DNA from: Anaerobacillus isosaccharinicus | GTDB taxonomy: Bacteria; Bacillota; Bacilli; Bacillales; Anaerobacillaceae | Assembly: GCF_001866075.3 (NCBI RefSeq) | Contig: NZ_CP063356.1 | Span: 558,001-622,000, forward strand | Length of the DNA: 64,000 bases | Direction: 5' to 3' | Part shown: positions 24,614-33,369 of the stretch, piece after piece | How the letters are laid out: each line of letters starts with the position of its first letter | Numbering within the stretch: position 1 is the stretch's first letter | Notes under the pieces: generated by a model | The model's input: only the letters and a program-made list of their open reading frames with translations | The model's database searches: none | Told to the model about the DNA's origin: nothing | Position numbers and translations under genes: made by a program

Positions 24614-25589
24614 GAAAAACGTTGTTTTTAACAGTATTCTCGGTGATCTAATTTACGGGTTTATTGAGGAAAAGAAGGCTGTTGGTTATAACTACACAAA
24701 AGGTTCGTCTCTATTAAGGCAATTTGACACTTTAGCTAACAAGGAACGATTAGCGGAATTAAAACTTCCAAAAGAACTAGTATTACTTTGGACAGAAAAA
24801 AGGCCCAATGAGACTGCCAGTACTAGAAATGGAAGGATCTCAATAGTGCGTGGTCTCGCAAAATATATGGTTCGTCTTGGGCACGAGGCATATATTTTTC
24901 CACCAGCGGCCATAGTAATTTACAGATATTCCTATATCCCATATATATTTACGGAAATAGAACTAAAAGGTATTTTTACTGTATGCGACAGTTTGAACGT
25001 ATCCTCTGTATCACCCAACAGACATTTGATACTCTCCCTTTTGCTTCGTATATTATATGGGTGTGGCCTTCGGATTTCAGAAGCACTAAATTTAACACTT
25101 TGTGATGTCGACTTGGATCAAGGATCTTTATTTATTAGAGATACAAAATTCGGAAAAGAACGGATTGTACCGATGGCTGAAACCCTAACAGAACGTTGCC
25201 GTCTGTTTATTGATAAAATCCATCAATTTAACGCTGATGATACATTTTTATTTGCATCACCGTATGGCGGACGTTATAAGGAAAGCACGATATACAAACT
25301 GTTTAGAGATATCCTTTGGAAAGCCGGAATTTCCCATAGCGGGAGAGGTCCAAGATTGCATGATATACGTCATTCATATTCTGTCCATTGTTTAAAGAAA
25401 TGGGTTTTAAATGGCGAAGATCTCACAAGCCTTCTGCCTTATCTATCGACATTTTTGGGACATGTTGACTTAAGGGGAACACAGCATTATTTAAGGCTTA
25501 CTGGAGATTTATATCCAAATATTTTAGCTACTGTGGAACGGAACTCTTCATCTATAATACCGGAGGTATTGTTTGATGAAGCAGACTAA
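24606..25589 (+). CDS. RIT tyrosine recombinase B
   Basis: A 327-residue recombinase with an N-terminal SAM-like core-binding region and a C-terminal catalytic domain: R in CGLRISEAL, H-x-x-R in LHDIRHSYS, H in LGHVDLRG and Y in TQHYLRLTG. The start ATG at 24606 follows GAGGGGG. Translationally coupled to both neighbours by short overlaps, so the three proteins are probably made in fixed ratio. Confidence 0.9.
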   Translation: MSKKNVVFNSILGDLIYGFIEEKKAVGYNYTKGSSLLRQFDTLANKERLAELKLPKELVLLWTEKRPNETASTRNGRISIVRGLAKYMVRLGHEAYIFPPAAIVIYRYSYIPYIFTEIELKGIFTVCDSLNVSSVSPNRHLILSLLLRILYGCGLRISEALNLTLCDVDLDQGSLFIRDTKFGKERIVPMAETLTERCRLFIDKIHQFNADDTFLFASPYGGRYKESTIYKLFRDILWKAGISHSGRGPRLHDIRHSYSVHCLKKWVLNGEDLTSLLPYLSTFLGHVDLRGTQHYLRLTGDLYPNILATVERNSSSIIPEVLFDEAD

Positions 25590-26598
25590 TTTTGCTAGAA
25601 CGCTCACTCGATTTTTATCAGACTATCTTCCGAGTCAACGTAATGTGAGTACTAATACAATAAAGTCCTATCGTGATACGTTTAAACAAATACTTACGTT
25701 TTGTGATTTGGAATTAAAAATTAAACCTGAATTTCTTAATTTTGAAATTTTAAAAGTAGAAACAATAAAAGCTTTTCTTAATTGGCTTGAAAAAACAAGA
25801 ATGGTTGGCGTAAACACCCGTAACCAGAGGCTAGCAGCTATCCATAGCTTTTTCCGTTATACCCAGTCTGAACATCCTGAAATTATGTTTGAGTGTCAAA
25901 AAGTATTGGGAATTCCCTTTAAAAAGAGAGAAAAAAAGTCGGTTCAATTTCTTTCTCAGGAATCCCTGAAGTTTATATTGGAACAACCAGATACTAGCAA
26001 AATAAGAGGGCGCCGTGATTTAACGATAATGGCAACTCTTTATGATACTGGAGCACGTGTACAAGAATTAATTGATTTGAAAATTCAGGACGTAAGACTT
26101 TCGAAACCAGCAACAATTACTTTAACAGGTAAAGGTAACAAAAGAAGAAGTGTTCCTATTATGGAAAGAACTCGTAATATTATAGAAAGTTATTTAAAGG
26201 AAAATCGACTATTAGATAACGGGAAGCAAGGTCATCCTTTGTTTTATAACAGTAATAAGAAGCCGTTCACAAGACCAGGTATAACATATATTTTAGAAAA
26301 GTATTTAAACCTGGCTAAGAAATCTCATCCAGAAGTTTTATACTGTGATAATCTTCATCCTCATTTAGTTAGGCATACGAAAGCAATGCATTTACTAGAG
26401 GCAGGAGTAAACTTGATTTATATAAGAGATTTATTGGGACATGTAAATGTCAGTACAACGGAAGTTTATTTAAGGGCAAATACAGAAACGAAAAGAAAAG
26501 TATTAGAAGCTGCGTATATGGAGGTTGTTACACAGGATATTCCTGTTTGGGATGAGGATAAGGATCTATTGAATTGGCTACGGAATTTTTGTAGATGA
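25576..26598 (+). CDS. RIT tyrosine recombinase C
   Basis: A 340-residue XerC/D-like recombinase: R in TGARVQELI, H-x-x-R in PHLVRHTKAM, H in LGHVNVSTT and Y in EVYLRANT. GGAGG is 10 bases before the ATG. It overlaps the 3' end of the second recombinase by 14 bases. All catalytic residues are present, so the element looks capable of movement. Confidence 0.9.
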   Translation: MKQTNFARTLTRFLSDYLPSQRNVSTNTIKSYRDTFKQILTFCDLELKIKPEFLNFEILKVETIKAFLNWLEKTRMVGVNTRNQRLAAIHSFFRYTQSEHPEIMFECQKVLGIPFKKREKKSVQFLSQESLKFILEQPDTSKIRGRRDLTIMATLYDTGARVQELIDLKIQDVRLSKPATITLTGKGNKRRSVPIMERTRNIIESYLKENRLLDNGKQGHPLFYNSNKKPFTRPGITYILEKYLNLAKKSHPEVLYCDNLHPHLVRHTKAMHLLEAGVNLIYIRDLLGHVNVSTTEVYLRANTETKRKVLEAAYMEVVTQDIPVWDEDKDLLNWLRNFCR

Positions 26599-27657
26599 AA
26601 ATTTAAGTTGAAATATTATGGCAAGATATTCGAGGACAGAGTACTAATCTTCTACTTGTTAAAGAATATCTTTCCATAAACAAAAACTTGCGATAATTCC
26701 CCTTATGGAAAGCTTTCCATAATGGAAAAACTCACCTGGCCGTAGGCCTGGGAATAGAAGCAATTAATCAAGGATATAAAGCAATATTTACATCAATGGG
26801 AGAGTTAGTTCATAACTTAAAAACAGAAGAAATTACACGTAAATCTAAAGCGAGAATGAAAAGAATTAGAGAGGCAGACTTAGTGATTATAGACGACTTA
26901 ATGTTTATGGCTATGGATCAGCAGGAGGCAAACATGTTCTTCCATTTAATTAACGATTTATATAATCAAGCCTCTATTATTTTAACTTCGAATAAAGCAC
27001 CAAAAGAATGGGGCGAATTATTAGGAGATCAGGCAATAACAACCGCAATTTTGGATCGAATTCTACATCGTGTAGAAATCATCCATTTGAATGAAGATAG
27101 TTATCGAATGAAACATCGTTCTACCATATTTGGGCAACAAAGTGTTTCAAAATAATGAGCAAAAATTGTTTCATTTTACTTGACGGTCACAGCTACTTGG
27201 TTTGATTTATACTTTGAAAATTGGGATTATTTATTTAAAAAATTAAATAGTGCAAAATCTAAATACCCACTTTGTCTTAGAGGAGTGTACAGTAGTCATC
27301 AAGTTAATGATGATTGGCTGATAATAAATTTAAGAAAAAAATCAATTTCTAAAGGCATTAAATCCCGTACCTTCTGTAAAGTTCACCTTTCGAGAAAAGC
27401 TTTTCGGACACTGGAAATGGAATTAAATGAAATTAAAGAAAAAAGTATGTTAAGAGAATTAACTTTCTTCGGAACCATAGAAAAAGAAGACAGCAATATA
27501 ATTGGCAAGGCTTATTACAGAAAACAGGTATTTATTAGGCCACTTAAAAAAGAATTAAGACAACATTTCTTAACAAATATATCATAACTTTATTAGAAGT
27601 TATTACTATATAGATTAAATTTCAAATTCCATTTTCTACTAGTCAAAAAACTGAGAC

Positions 27658-27693
27658 AGGCTGTTCCAAAAAACCTAGATTTTCGGACAGCCT
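27658..27693. terminator. Bidirectional hairpin between the split gene and gajB
   Basis: AGGCTGTTCC (27658-27667) pairs with GGACAGCCT (27685-27693) with a T bulged. It lies between two convergent genes. Its GGCTGTCC core is shared with the hairpin at 32398-32444 on the other side of the defence pair. Confidence 0.65.
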
Positions 27694-27713
27694 TTATCTT
27701 CAATTTGTTTTTA

Positions 27714-29630
27714 TTAAGGTATAAAAAGGCTTTCTTTATTAATCTCCAAATTCCAAATTATCTCCACTTCACTCTCTTTAAACCATCCCTCTGATAAAAC
27801 TTGTTTTCTAACCGATTCTGGATTAGATGAGTAAGCAACTATTGCAAGACTTTCTTCTGCACGACTGCATGTAACGTAAAACAATCTTCTTGTCCTATCT
27901 ATACTAGTATCCTTACCCTCATTTTCATTCCTTATATCTGACTCTGTTTTTTCTTTCGCTCCAAATAGTTTTTCATAGCTGAATAAAAAACCGCGTGATT
28001 CGTTATCATCAATTATCACCATTACACGAGGAAACTCCAGCCCCTTTACCCCTTGATGAGTCATAAAGCTTGATTTTCCATTTATATAAGAATCATATTT
28101 TTGTATTTGACTAAATGGCGCATTCAAGCATTCACCCCAAGCCATTAATGCCTCGTTCTTATCAATAGTTAATTCCTCTTTTTCTCCAAGGCTTTCTTCT
28201 CCAGTAACAGAAAAAGGGTATAAACTATCTGGTATTTCGAACAGGTTTAAATTCGCGACACAACGTAAAACGTCAAGACATAATGGATCATGATTTTTGT
28301 CCCACATTGACAAAAATTCGTACACAGTTTCTTTAATTTTTTTTATTTGCAAAACTTGATCTTTTTCATCTTTGGCAAGCTTTATTAGTGGAGAATGCTT
28401 TCGTACTGTACTTGTAATTGTAAAGTCATCTTTACTTTTATAAGCATTTACCATAGGTAAAATAATTTGTGTAAAGAAATTTAATTCCCTTAATGTCCCT
28501 CCTAACAATCCTGTTTTTAATTTTTCTACTTGATAAATGGGTTGAAACAATTCAAAGAAACCGAGTCTATTTGCTGCCATATGATGTTCTAAAATTAATG
28601 ATGTATAGTCTGCATCTTGACTAGTCCACTTGGAATCCTTTGTGTAATCAGCCATAATTTTCGCTACTATTCTTTCGGCACTTTTCTTTGTGGTCGTTAT
28701 AGGAAAAATGAACATACGTACAAATCCATCGCCCTTATCAGTTCTTTCTCTTTGTTCTTGCCCATCAATATCAGAACGAATTTTATTAATTAATTTAATA
28801 ATTCTTGGTGGACAACGATGATTCATTATTTTCGCTGGCTTAGCCCACCGTTCTGGCAAATCAGCACCTAAATCGACTTTTCCATCAGAATAAATTCTTT
28901 GCATTGTATCACCAAATAATCCTAGTATAAATAAGCTATTATACTTATTTTCAACTTCAAAAAAAGCATTAATAAGATCCTTATTAGTATCTTGACTCTC
29001 ATCGATTAAAAGAACAGGAAACTTTTTTATTAATATTTTTTGCATTAATTGCTTAAAAGATAAAAAATAAGATCCGATACTTATAACCTCATGGTGATTC
29101 AAGGAGTCTCTACTTAAATTGTCTCCATTTGGATTATAAGTAAATTTATTAATTTTCTCTAGAGTTTCCAAGCGTCTATACTTTTTTTCGATGCTCTTTT
29201 TTCGATTATTTGCTGCTTGGGTACCCGCTCTTCCCTTTTTCTGTTTTAATTCTAGTTCTTCAATTTGTTCTTTGAGATTGCTATATAACCATTCTTTAAT
29301 ATCTTTATTAAAATCCTTAATTAATTCCCATATAAAAGAATGTATTGTAGAAACGGAAAAAATAGGATCAAAATCTAGCCGTCGTTCAATTTCTTCACAA
29401 GCAGCATTAGTATAAGTTATAATCGCAACTCTTTGACCTTTATATTGCATTTGTTTGTAGTTTTTTTCTCGAAATTCTTTAAGTACAGTTACTAAAGATC
29501 TTGTTTTTCCAGATCCCGCCCCCGCAAATAAGAAAAAACTTTTAGGATTTTGTAAATTAAGGCAATTACTAATCTCTCTATCTACATGTGCATCTACCAA
29601 ATTATCACTATTTTCAACTGAATTCCTCAT
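27714..29630 (-). CDS. gajB: UvrD/Rep-like helicase, Gabija GajB-like
   Basis: A 638-residue superfamily 1 helicase. Motif I is FAGAGSGKTRS (near 34-44), Ia ITYTNAACEEI, II LLIDESQDT, III LFGDTMQRIYSDG, V HQGVKGLEFPRV and VI LFYVTCSRAEE. It follows the OLD-type nuclease gene with its ATG overlapping that gene's TAA, the arrangement of Gabija systems, where the helicase-like partner assists a nuclease that acts on invading DNA. It is longer than the GajB proteins I remember (about 500 residues), so it may be a distinct subtype of this OLD-helicase pair. Confidence 0.85.
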   Translation of the reverse strand: MRNSVENSDNLVDAHVDREISNCLNLQNPKSFFLFAGAGSGKTRSLVTVLKEFREKNYKQMQYKGQRVAIITYTNAACEEIERRLDFDPIFSVSTIHSFIWELIKDFNKDIKEWLYSNLKEQIEELELKQKKGRAGTQAANNRKKSIEKKYRRLETLEKINKFTYNPNGDNLSRDSLNHHEVISIGSYFLSFKQLMQKILIKKFPVLLIDESQDTNKDLINAFFEVENKYNSLFILGLFGDTMQRIYSDGKVDLGADLPERWAKPAKIMNHRCPPRIIKLINKIRSDIDGQEQRERTDKGDGFVRMFIFPITTTKKSAERIVAKIMADYTKDSKWTSQDADYTSLILEHHMAANRLGFFELFQPIYQVEKLKTGLLGGTLRELNFFTQIILPMVNAYKSKDDFTITSTVRKHSPLIKLAKDEKDQVLQIKKIKETVYEFLSMWDKNHDPLCLDVLRCVANLNLFEIPDSLYPFSVTGEESLGEKEELTIDKNEALMAWGECLNAPFSQIQKYDSYINGKSSFMTHQGVKGLEFPRVMVIIDDNESRGFLFSYEKLFGAKEKTESDIRNENEGKDTSIDRTRRLFYVTCSRAEESLAIVAYSSNPESVRKQVLSEGWFKESEVEIIWNLEINKESLFIP

Positions 29631-31936
29631 TAAACCTTCACCTCATTTGCAACATCACTTGTTAAATTAGGAGCCTGGACAATAGTAATTTCTGTTTGTC
29701 TTGGTTGCAACTGTTCATCTAACCATGTTAGTCCTTCTTTTATATATTCTGGTATCTTTAATTTTTTAGGATCCTCCAAATAAATTAGTTCAAGTGCGAA
29801 TTCAGCTTTCTTTCCCTTTCTTAAATCCTCGAAAAATTGTTCTCCTAATTCAGTAATCGTAACCTTATTTTTAATTGCCTCCCTGAATTTTTTTATTAAA
29901 CCATTTCCTTTAAGACTCTCAAAAAGAGATAGATTTTCATAAACCAATGCATCTTCAAATGTATATGGAACTACTTCTAAATCTAATTTATTTGAAAATG
30001 CTGAGATTATTTTTGGATATTGATATGCTACTCTAACAGAATAAGTCTCATTAGTATTTTTTTTCACTTTTTCTTCATATTCTAAGTCGAGCAATTCATC
30101 AAGATCAGTTTTTTCTGGTACCCAACTCTTTAATGTATCATTTGCTGTTATATATCCTTTCTTTCTCTTAGGAACTACAGCTGTATTTTTATTAGATGGA
30201 TTTACTGAATCTAAGTCAGTTATTATTAAACTAGTTAATCCGAGGTGCTCTATTAATGACCTTAAGGTATGAGCATGACTCCCCCCTATTTCGAGTAACG
30301 AAATATACTTTTGATTCAATTCTTCAAAATGGTTACGAATAAAGTGTGGAACCAACATTCTTTCTGACGGACCTTCTACAAGGATTGCTGCATCAGCAAA
30401 AAATAAATCACAATGAGTTGATTGAAGATATCTTGTAACAAAACGCTCTGTTTTATTACCTTGTCCAAATACATTTGATAGATTAACAACTGTAGATGTT
30501 GGTACTTCATTTTTGTTTATTGATGGTTTTCTGCGAAAATATCGTAAACATGAAAATGGCATTTCATGAGTAATATGACCTGAATGGGTACTGACAATTA
30601 GCTGCGTTTTAAAAGTTTTATCATCTTTTAAATTGTTATGATTTCGTAAAACTTTGTATGCTTGTCGTATAAATACTTGCTGTACTTGTATGTGTAGATG
30701 AGCTTCAGGCTCCTCTACTAATACAATATGCAATGGAGGTACATAGAACTCATCAAGGCTACTTGGGGCTTTCCTCGATACTTTCCCTACCTTCATCCAT
30801 TCATCCCTAAATCGCATTAGTTTAAATATGATAGAGATTATATTCTGATACCCTAATCCATTATAATGCTCAGGTAACATTAATTTTAAATTTTCGTTTG
30901 AACTATCCTTTTCTAACAAGTCAAATTGGACCGCAGAACTATGGTTTAGTCCCTCTATTGGCTTTATCTTAGTAGAAATAGTTATCTTAGGGTTTGAAAA
31001 TCCGGGATACCCTATCGTTTCGAGTTCACTAAGAGCATTTTTAAATCCTTGCTCTAATTTAACATCAAAACTTTTTTGAGCCTCCTCAATAGCTTGTAGT
31101 GCTTCTATGTCCGTCAGGTCTGGGGACATTGTTGGATTTAAATGAGTGTTATAGTACCTTCTTAACTGTGATGAAAGATTACCTACTAAGTTACTTGACT
31201 CTTCCTCATCATCTGCTTTATTTACTGGATCTGAAAAACCTCTTTGTGCATTTATATAATGCACAAGAAATAATTTTTTAAATGGATCTCCTTCTATAGG
31301 TTCACTTTCAGAAGGTAAAACTTGAGGTCTAGCAATACCGTTTTCAGGTAACACACATTTTGCAGGGTTTAGAATATATGATTTAACTGTAAAATGAGCT
31401 TGAAATTTTCGTTTTAAGTAATCTTGGAGGTTTTTTGGCCATAAAGTTACTTCACTTTCTTTATCCAATCCCGCATTCTCTAAAATTTCTTTTATAAAAT
31501 TTGAATTATCAATAAAATTTTTATAGAGTTCTTCAACATTTTTAGGCTCGAGCCTTAAGCGGACACCAAGAAGCCCCCCTTCCCAATCTAATGATGGAAT
31601 AAGATTAGTTACATAATGAACTTCATCATCTTCGACATGTAACCAAACATCCATAGTCGGTATAAGATTTGCTAATTCATCTATAGAAAAATCCGGTACG
31701 TTTCTAGTATCGATGAGCCAACTTTCTCCTATCTTATTGATTTCAAACCAATTAGATAATGTAAAATCATTTACGCTAAATTGATTTTTCTCATCTAAAA
31801 ATTTCACTAACGCATTCATTGCAGTTGTTTTTCCACTATTATTAGCACCTACAAATAATGTTGTTTGCTCAGTAAATTCAATCCGACACGATTTTAATCT
31901 CCTGTAGTTCTGAACTTCCACAAATTTAATATGCAT
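29630..31936 (-). CDS. gajA: OLD-family ATPase/TOPRIM nuclease, Gabija GajA-like
   Basis: A 768-residue protein. The ABC-type ATPase has Walker A FVGANNSGKTTAMN (near 29-42), a signature-like EHYNGLGYQN, Walker B IVLVEEPEAHLH and an H-loop VSTHSGHI. The C-terminal TOPRIM nuclease shows ILVEGPSERML and, further on, ITDLDSVNPSNK with the metal-binding acids. GGAGGG precedes the ATG. All active-site motifs are intact. At 768 residues it is larger than the GajA I recall (about 580). Class 2 OLD proteins are defined by a neighbouring UvrD-like helicase gene, as here. Confidence 0.88.
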   Translation of the reverse strand: MHIKFVEVQNYRRLKSCRIEFTEQTTLFVGANNSGKTTAMNALVKFLDEKNQFSVNDFTLSNWFEINKIGESWLIDTRNVPDFSIDELANLIPTMDVWLHVEDDEVHYVTNLIPSLDWEGGLLGVRLRLEPKNVEELYKNFIDNSNFIKEILENAGLDKESEVTLWPKNLQDYLKRKFQAHFTVKSYILNPAKCVLPENGIARPQVLPSESEPIEGDPFKKLFLVHYINAQRGFSDPVNKADDEEESSNLVGNLSSQLRRYYNTHLNPTMSPDLTDIEALQAIEEAQKSFDVKLEQGFKNALSELETIGYPGFSNPKITISTKIKPIEGLNHSSAVQFDLLEKDSSNENLKLMLPEHYNGLGYQNIISIIFKLMRFRDEWMKVGKVSRKAPSSLDEFYVPPLHIVLVEEPEAHLHIQVQQVFIRQAYKVLRNHNNLKDDKTFKTQLIVSTHSGHITHEMPFSCLRYFRRKPSINKNEVPTSTVVNLSNVFGQGNKTERFVTRYLQSTHCDLFFADAAILVEGPSERMLVPHFIRNHFEELNQKYISLLEIGGSHAHTLRSLIEHLGLTSLIITDLDSVNPSNKNTAVVPKRKKGYITANDTLKSWVPEKTDLDELLDLEYEEKVKKNTNETYSVRVAYQYPKIISAFSNKLDLEVVPYTFEDALVYENLSLFESLKGNGLIKKFREAIKNKVTITELGEQFFEDLRKGKKAEFALELIYLEDPKKLKIPEYIKEGLTWLDEQLQPRQTEITIVQAPNLTSDVANEVKV

Positions 31937-32397
31937 TTTATCCCTCCAGAAATTATTAACCCATCATAATCTTCGTTAAAACAATACTTTTCCTACTTAA
32001 ACAACTTCCAGTAGTTTTACACTACGGAATTACCTCAATTTGAAGCTCTATTTCAAATTACACACAATACATAATTCGACCAAATTTAGTAAAATCCTAC
32101 ATTTTACAAAAAAATATTATTGAAGCGTAATTACCGATAATCCTTATGAAAGTTATTCATAAATATAAAAAGGGACAAACTCTTTTATATTAGATAGGCT
32201 CTTCCTAGTGATATCAGTTTTCGGACAAAAGATTAGTGTGTTATACAAATATATCCTAATAACTACTGCTAAAGTGACTTTTGTTTTCTTGTGATCAACG
32301 CTGGTCTACCAATGCTCGCTTCTACATATTGTGTACTATTGCGATTAATCCTAGTTCAATAGCTACTTTTTCTTTTTTCAAATTATTAAAAAATGAA
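31937..32397. other. Upstream region of the defence pair
   Basis: About 460 bases of AT-rich sequence with no convincing gene. It should contain the promoter of the nuclease-helicase operon on the minus strand. A 75-codon ORF at 32281-32508 runs through a terminator hairpin and is discounted. Confidence 0.4.
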
Positions 32398-32444
32398 AAG
32401 GGCTGTCCAAAAAGGGTATTTTATACCTTTTTGGGACAGCCCTT
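32398..32444. terminator. Strong bidirectional hairpin upstream of the defence operon
   Basis: AAGGGCTGTCCAAAAAGG (from 32398) pairs with CCTTTTTGGGACAGCCCTT (to 32444) with one bulged base, giving a stem of about 20 pairs with GGTAT/ATACC at the top. Flanking A and T runs allow termination in both directions. Confidence 0.75.
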
Positions 32445-32536
32445 GAAATTTTATAAAAATATTGTTTTACTTCTAGCGTATAAATCGGGTAGTACTATCA
32501 AACTATGAAGAAAAAGAAAATATACAAAGCATTATT

Positions 32537-32719
32537 CTAGATGGTCTGCTCTTTTATTTTTTTTAGTTGGCAATCTAACACCTCATCAACAATCGATCTT
32601 AAAACAGGATTTTTCTTCTCCCACTCCTGCCTATACCATTCTTTCTGCTCTTGTTTCGTCATTTCAGTAAGTGGTGAATGAATAATGACAGTTGTATTTC
32701 CGTACTTATACTCCTTCAT
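32537..32719 (-). CDS. Small mobile-element protein, unknown function
   Basis: A 60-residue protein (MKEYKYGNTTVIIHSPLTEM...) with AGGGGGA well placed before the ATG. The start, KYGNTTVIIHSP, followed by a basic, tryptophan-containing helix (QEQKEWYRQEWEKK), looks like small proteins I associate with Bacillus prophages and integrative elements. No function is known to me. Confidence 0.6.
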   Translation of the reverse strand: MKEYKYGNTTVIIHSPLTEMTKQEQKEWYRQEWEKKNPVLRSIVDEVLDCQLKKIKEQTI

Positions 32720-32755
32720 GAAAATTCCCCCTCATCTCAATGTATTCAGAGAATA

Positions 32756-33047
32756 GAGAGGGACAACCCATATTATTTCTCATATTTTTTTCACAAACTA
32801 TAAAAGGACAAGCCTTCAATTTACAACATGCCTAACCACCGAAAAAATTTTTTTGATTTTTGCCTAATCACCGAAACGATGTTTATAACCTTGTCCACCT
32901 GTCCATAATGGTGAATGGGGACAAGCCCTTGAATAGCAAGGACAAGCTTTAAATCTTGGTATTACTAATCGGAGTTTAGGCATACACGGGATCCCGATCA
33001 CGCGTATTCACCGAAGATTTTTTGACGGTGTTTGCCTAATTACCGAA
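32756..33047. repeat. Cluster of two short repeat types (iteron-like)
   Basis: The 15-mer TGCCTAAYYACCGAA occurs at 32829-32843, 32861-32875 and 33033-33047, with a partial copy ATTCACCGAA near 33006. A second motif, GGACAAGCC or close variants, occurs near 32761, 32807, 32919 and 32940. The stretch has no gene. Repeated short motifs next to recombinase genes suggest protein-binding sites such as recombinase accessory sites or a replication or transfer origin; none is proven. Confidence 0.5.
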
Positions 33048-33063
33048 TTTTTATAAAACAAAA

Positions 33064-33088
33064 AACCACTCAATAAGGACGAGTGGTT
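33064..33088 (-). terminator. Terminator of the interrupted recombinase gene
   Basis: AACCACTC (33064-33071) and GAGTGGTT (33081-33088) form a stem. On the minus strand six T follow. It lies 7 bases after the natural stop of the interrupted serine recombinase gene at 33095. Confidence 0.8.
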
Positions 33089-33369
33089 AGCCATTTAATA
33101 ATCTTCAAATAGATTTAAATCGATCGCTTTCTTTTTACTTTCAATTTCTTCATTATAACTTAGTTGAAATGAAGGGAGTTCGAAATTTAGTTCTATATTT
33201 ACCTTATATTTTTGGTTACCGATTTTATTAACTTTAATCGAACTAATTATTTCTGTTATTAATAAACGCCAATCGTGTTTGCAAAGCTCACTTCGCTTTT
33301 TAGTAAACGTTGAAAGTAACGGGAGCCAGTAATCTTCTTTAGAGAAAACATCGTCTATTAAATCTTTTT

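Larger units (their letters stand above)
23250..26698 (+). mobile_element. RIT element (recombinase in trio)
   Basis: Three consecutive, overlapping tyrosine recombinase genes lie between 29-bp inverted repeats, 23250-23278 and 26670-26698, that differ at one position (each starts AATTATCGCAAG). Each end also contains a longer hairpin: TTATGGCAAGAAATAA pairs with TTATTTCTTTCCATAA at the left, and TTATGGCAAGATATTC with GAATATCTTTCCATAA at the right. Just outside the right repeat lies a perfect 20-bp palindrome, TTATGGAAAGCTTTCCATAA (26703-26722), so the true right boundary may be near 26725. Confidence 0.9.
22914..27155 (+). pseudogene. istB: IS21 helper ATPase IstB, split by the RIT element
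   Basis: The 5' part (22914 to about 23249) ends within LLGPPGVG, the Walker A motif. The 3' part resumes near 26727 as KTHLAVGLGIEAINQ, contains LVIIDDLMFMAMDQQEA (Walker B), LTSNKAPKEWGE and ILDRILHR, and ends at 27155. The insertion falls inside GPPGVGKT, so ATP binding is lost. Without a working IstB this IS21 copy cannot transpose by itself. Confidence 0.92.
21209..27191 (+). mobile_element. IS21-family element with a nested RIT element
   Basis: The ends are imperfect inverted repeats of about 50 bases. Both begin TGTGAC and share the blocks TTTTGCT and GAAACACTT at equivalent positions. The 5-bp duplication GCTAC flanks it (21204-21208 and 27192-27196). It encodes IstA and an interrupted IstB. 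Without the nested insertion it is about 2.5 kb, the usual IS21 size. Confidence 0.92.
20649..27587 (+). pseudogene. Zinc-motif protein gene split by an IS21-family element
   Basis: The 5' part (20649-21208) and 3' part (27197-27587) join in frame across a 5-bp target duplication (GCTAC) when the insertion is removed, giving 951 bases and 316 residues. The join reads EDYTATWFDLYFENWDYLF. Near the N-terminus a CFYCGVPLTF pair of cysteines and a downstream ACPNN cysteine recall the zinc-binding start of CoiA-like proteins, but the resemblance is loose. AAGGGGGGAG precedes the ATG. Being upstream of a defence pair, it may have been part of a defence locus. Now inactive. Confidence 0.85.

Noticed and set aside
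32281-32508. ORF of 75 codons upstream of the defence pair
   Set aside because: It reads straight through a strong terminator hairpin (32398-32444) and has no ribosome site.
32829-33047. CRISPR array
   Set aside because: The three 15-base repeats are unevenly spaced (17 and 157 bases between), too short, and no cas genes are present.
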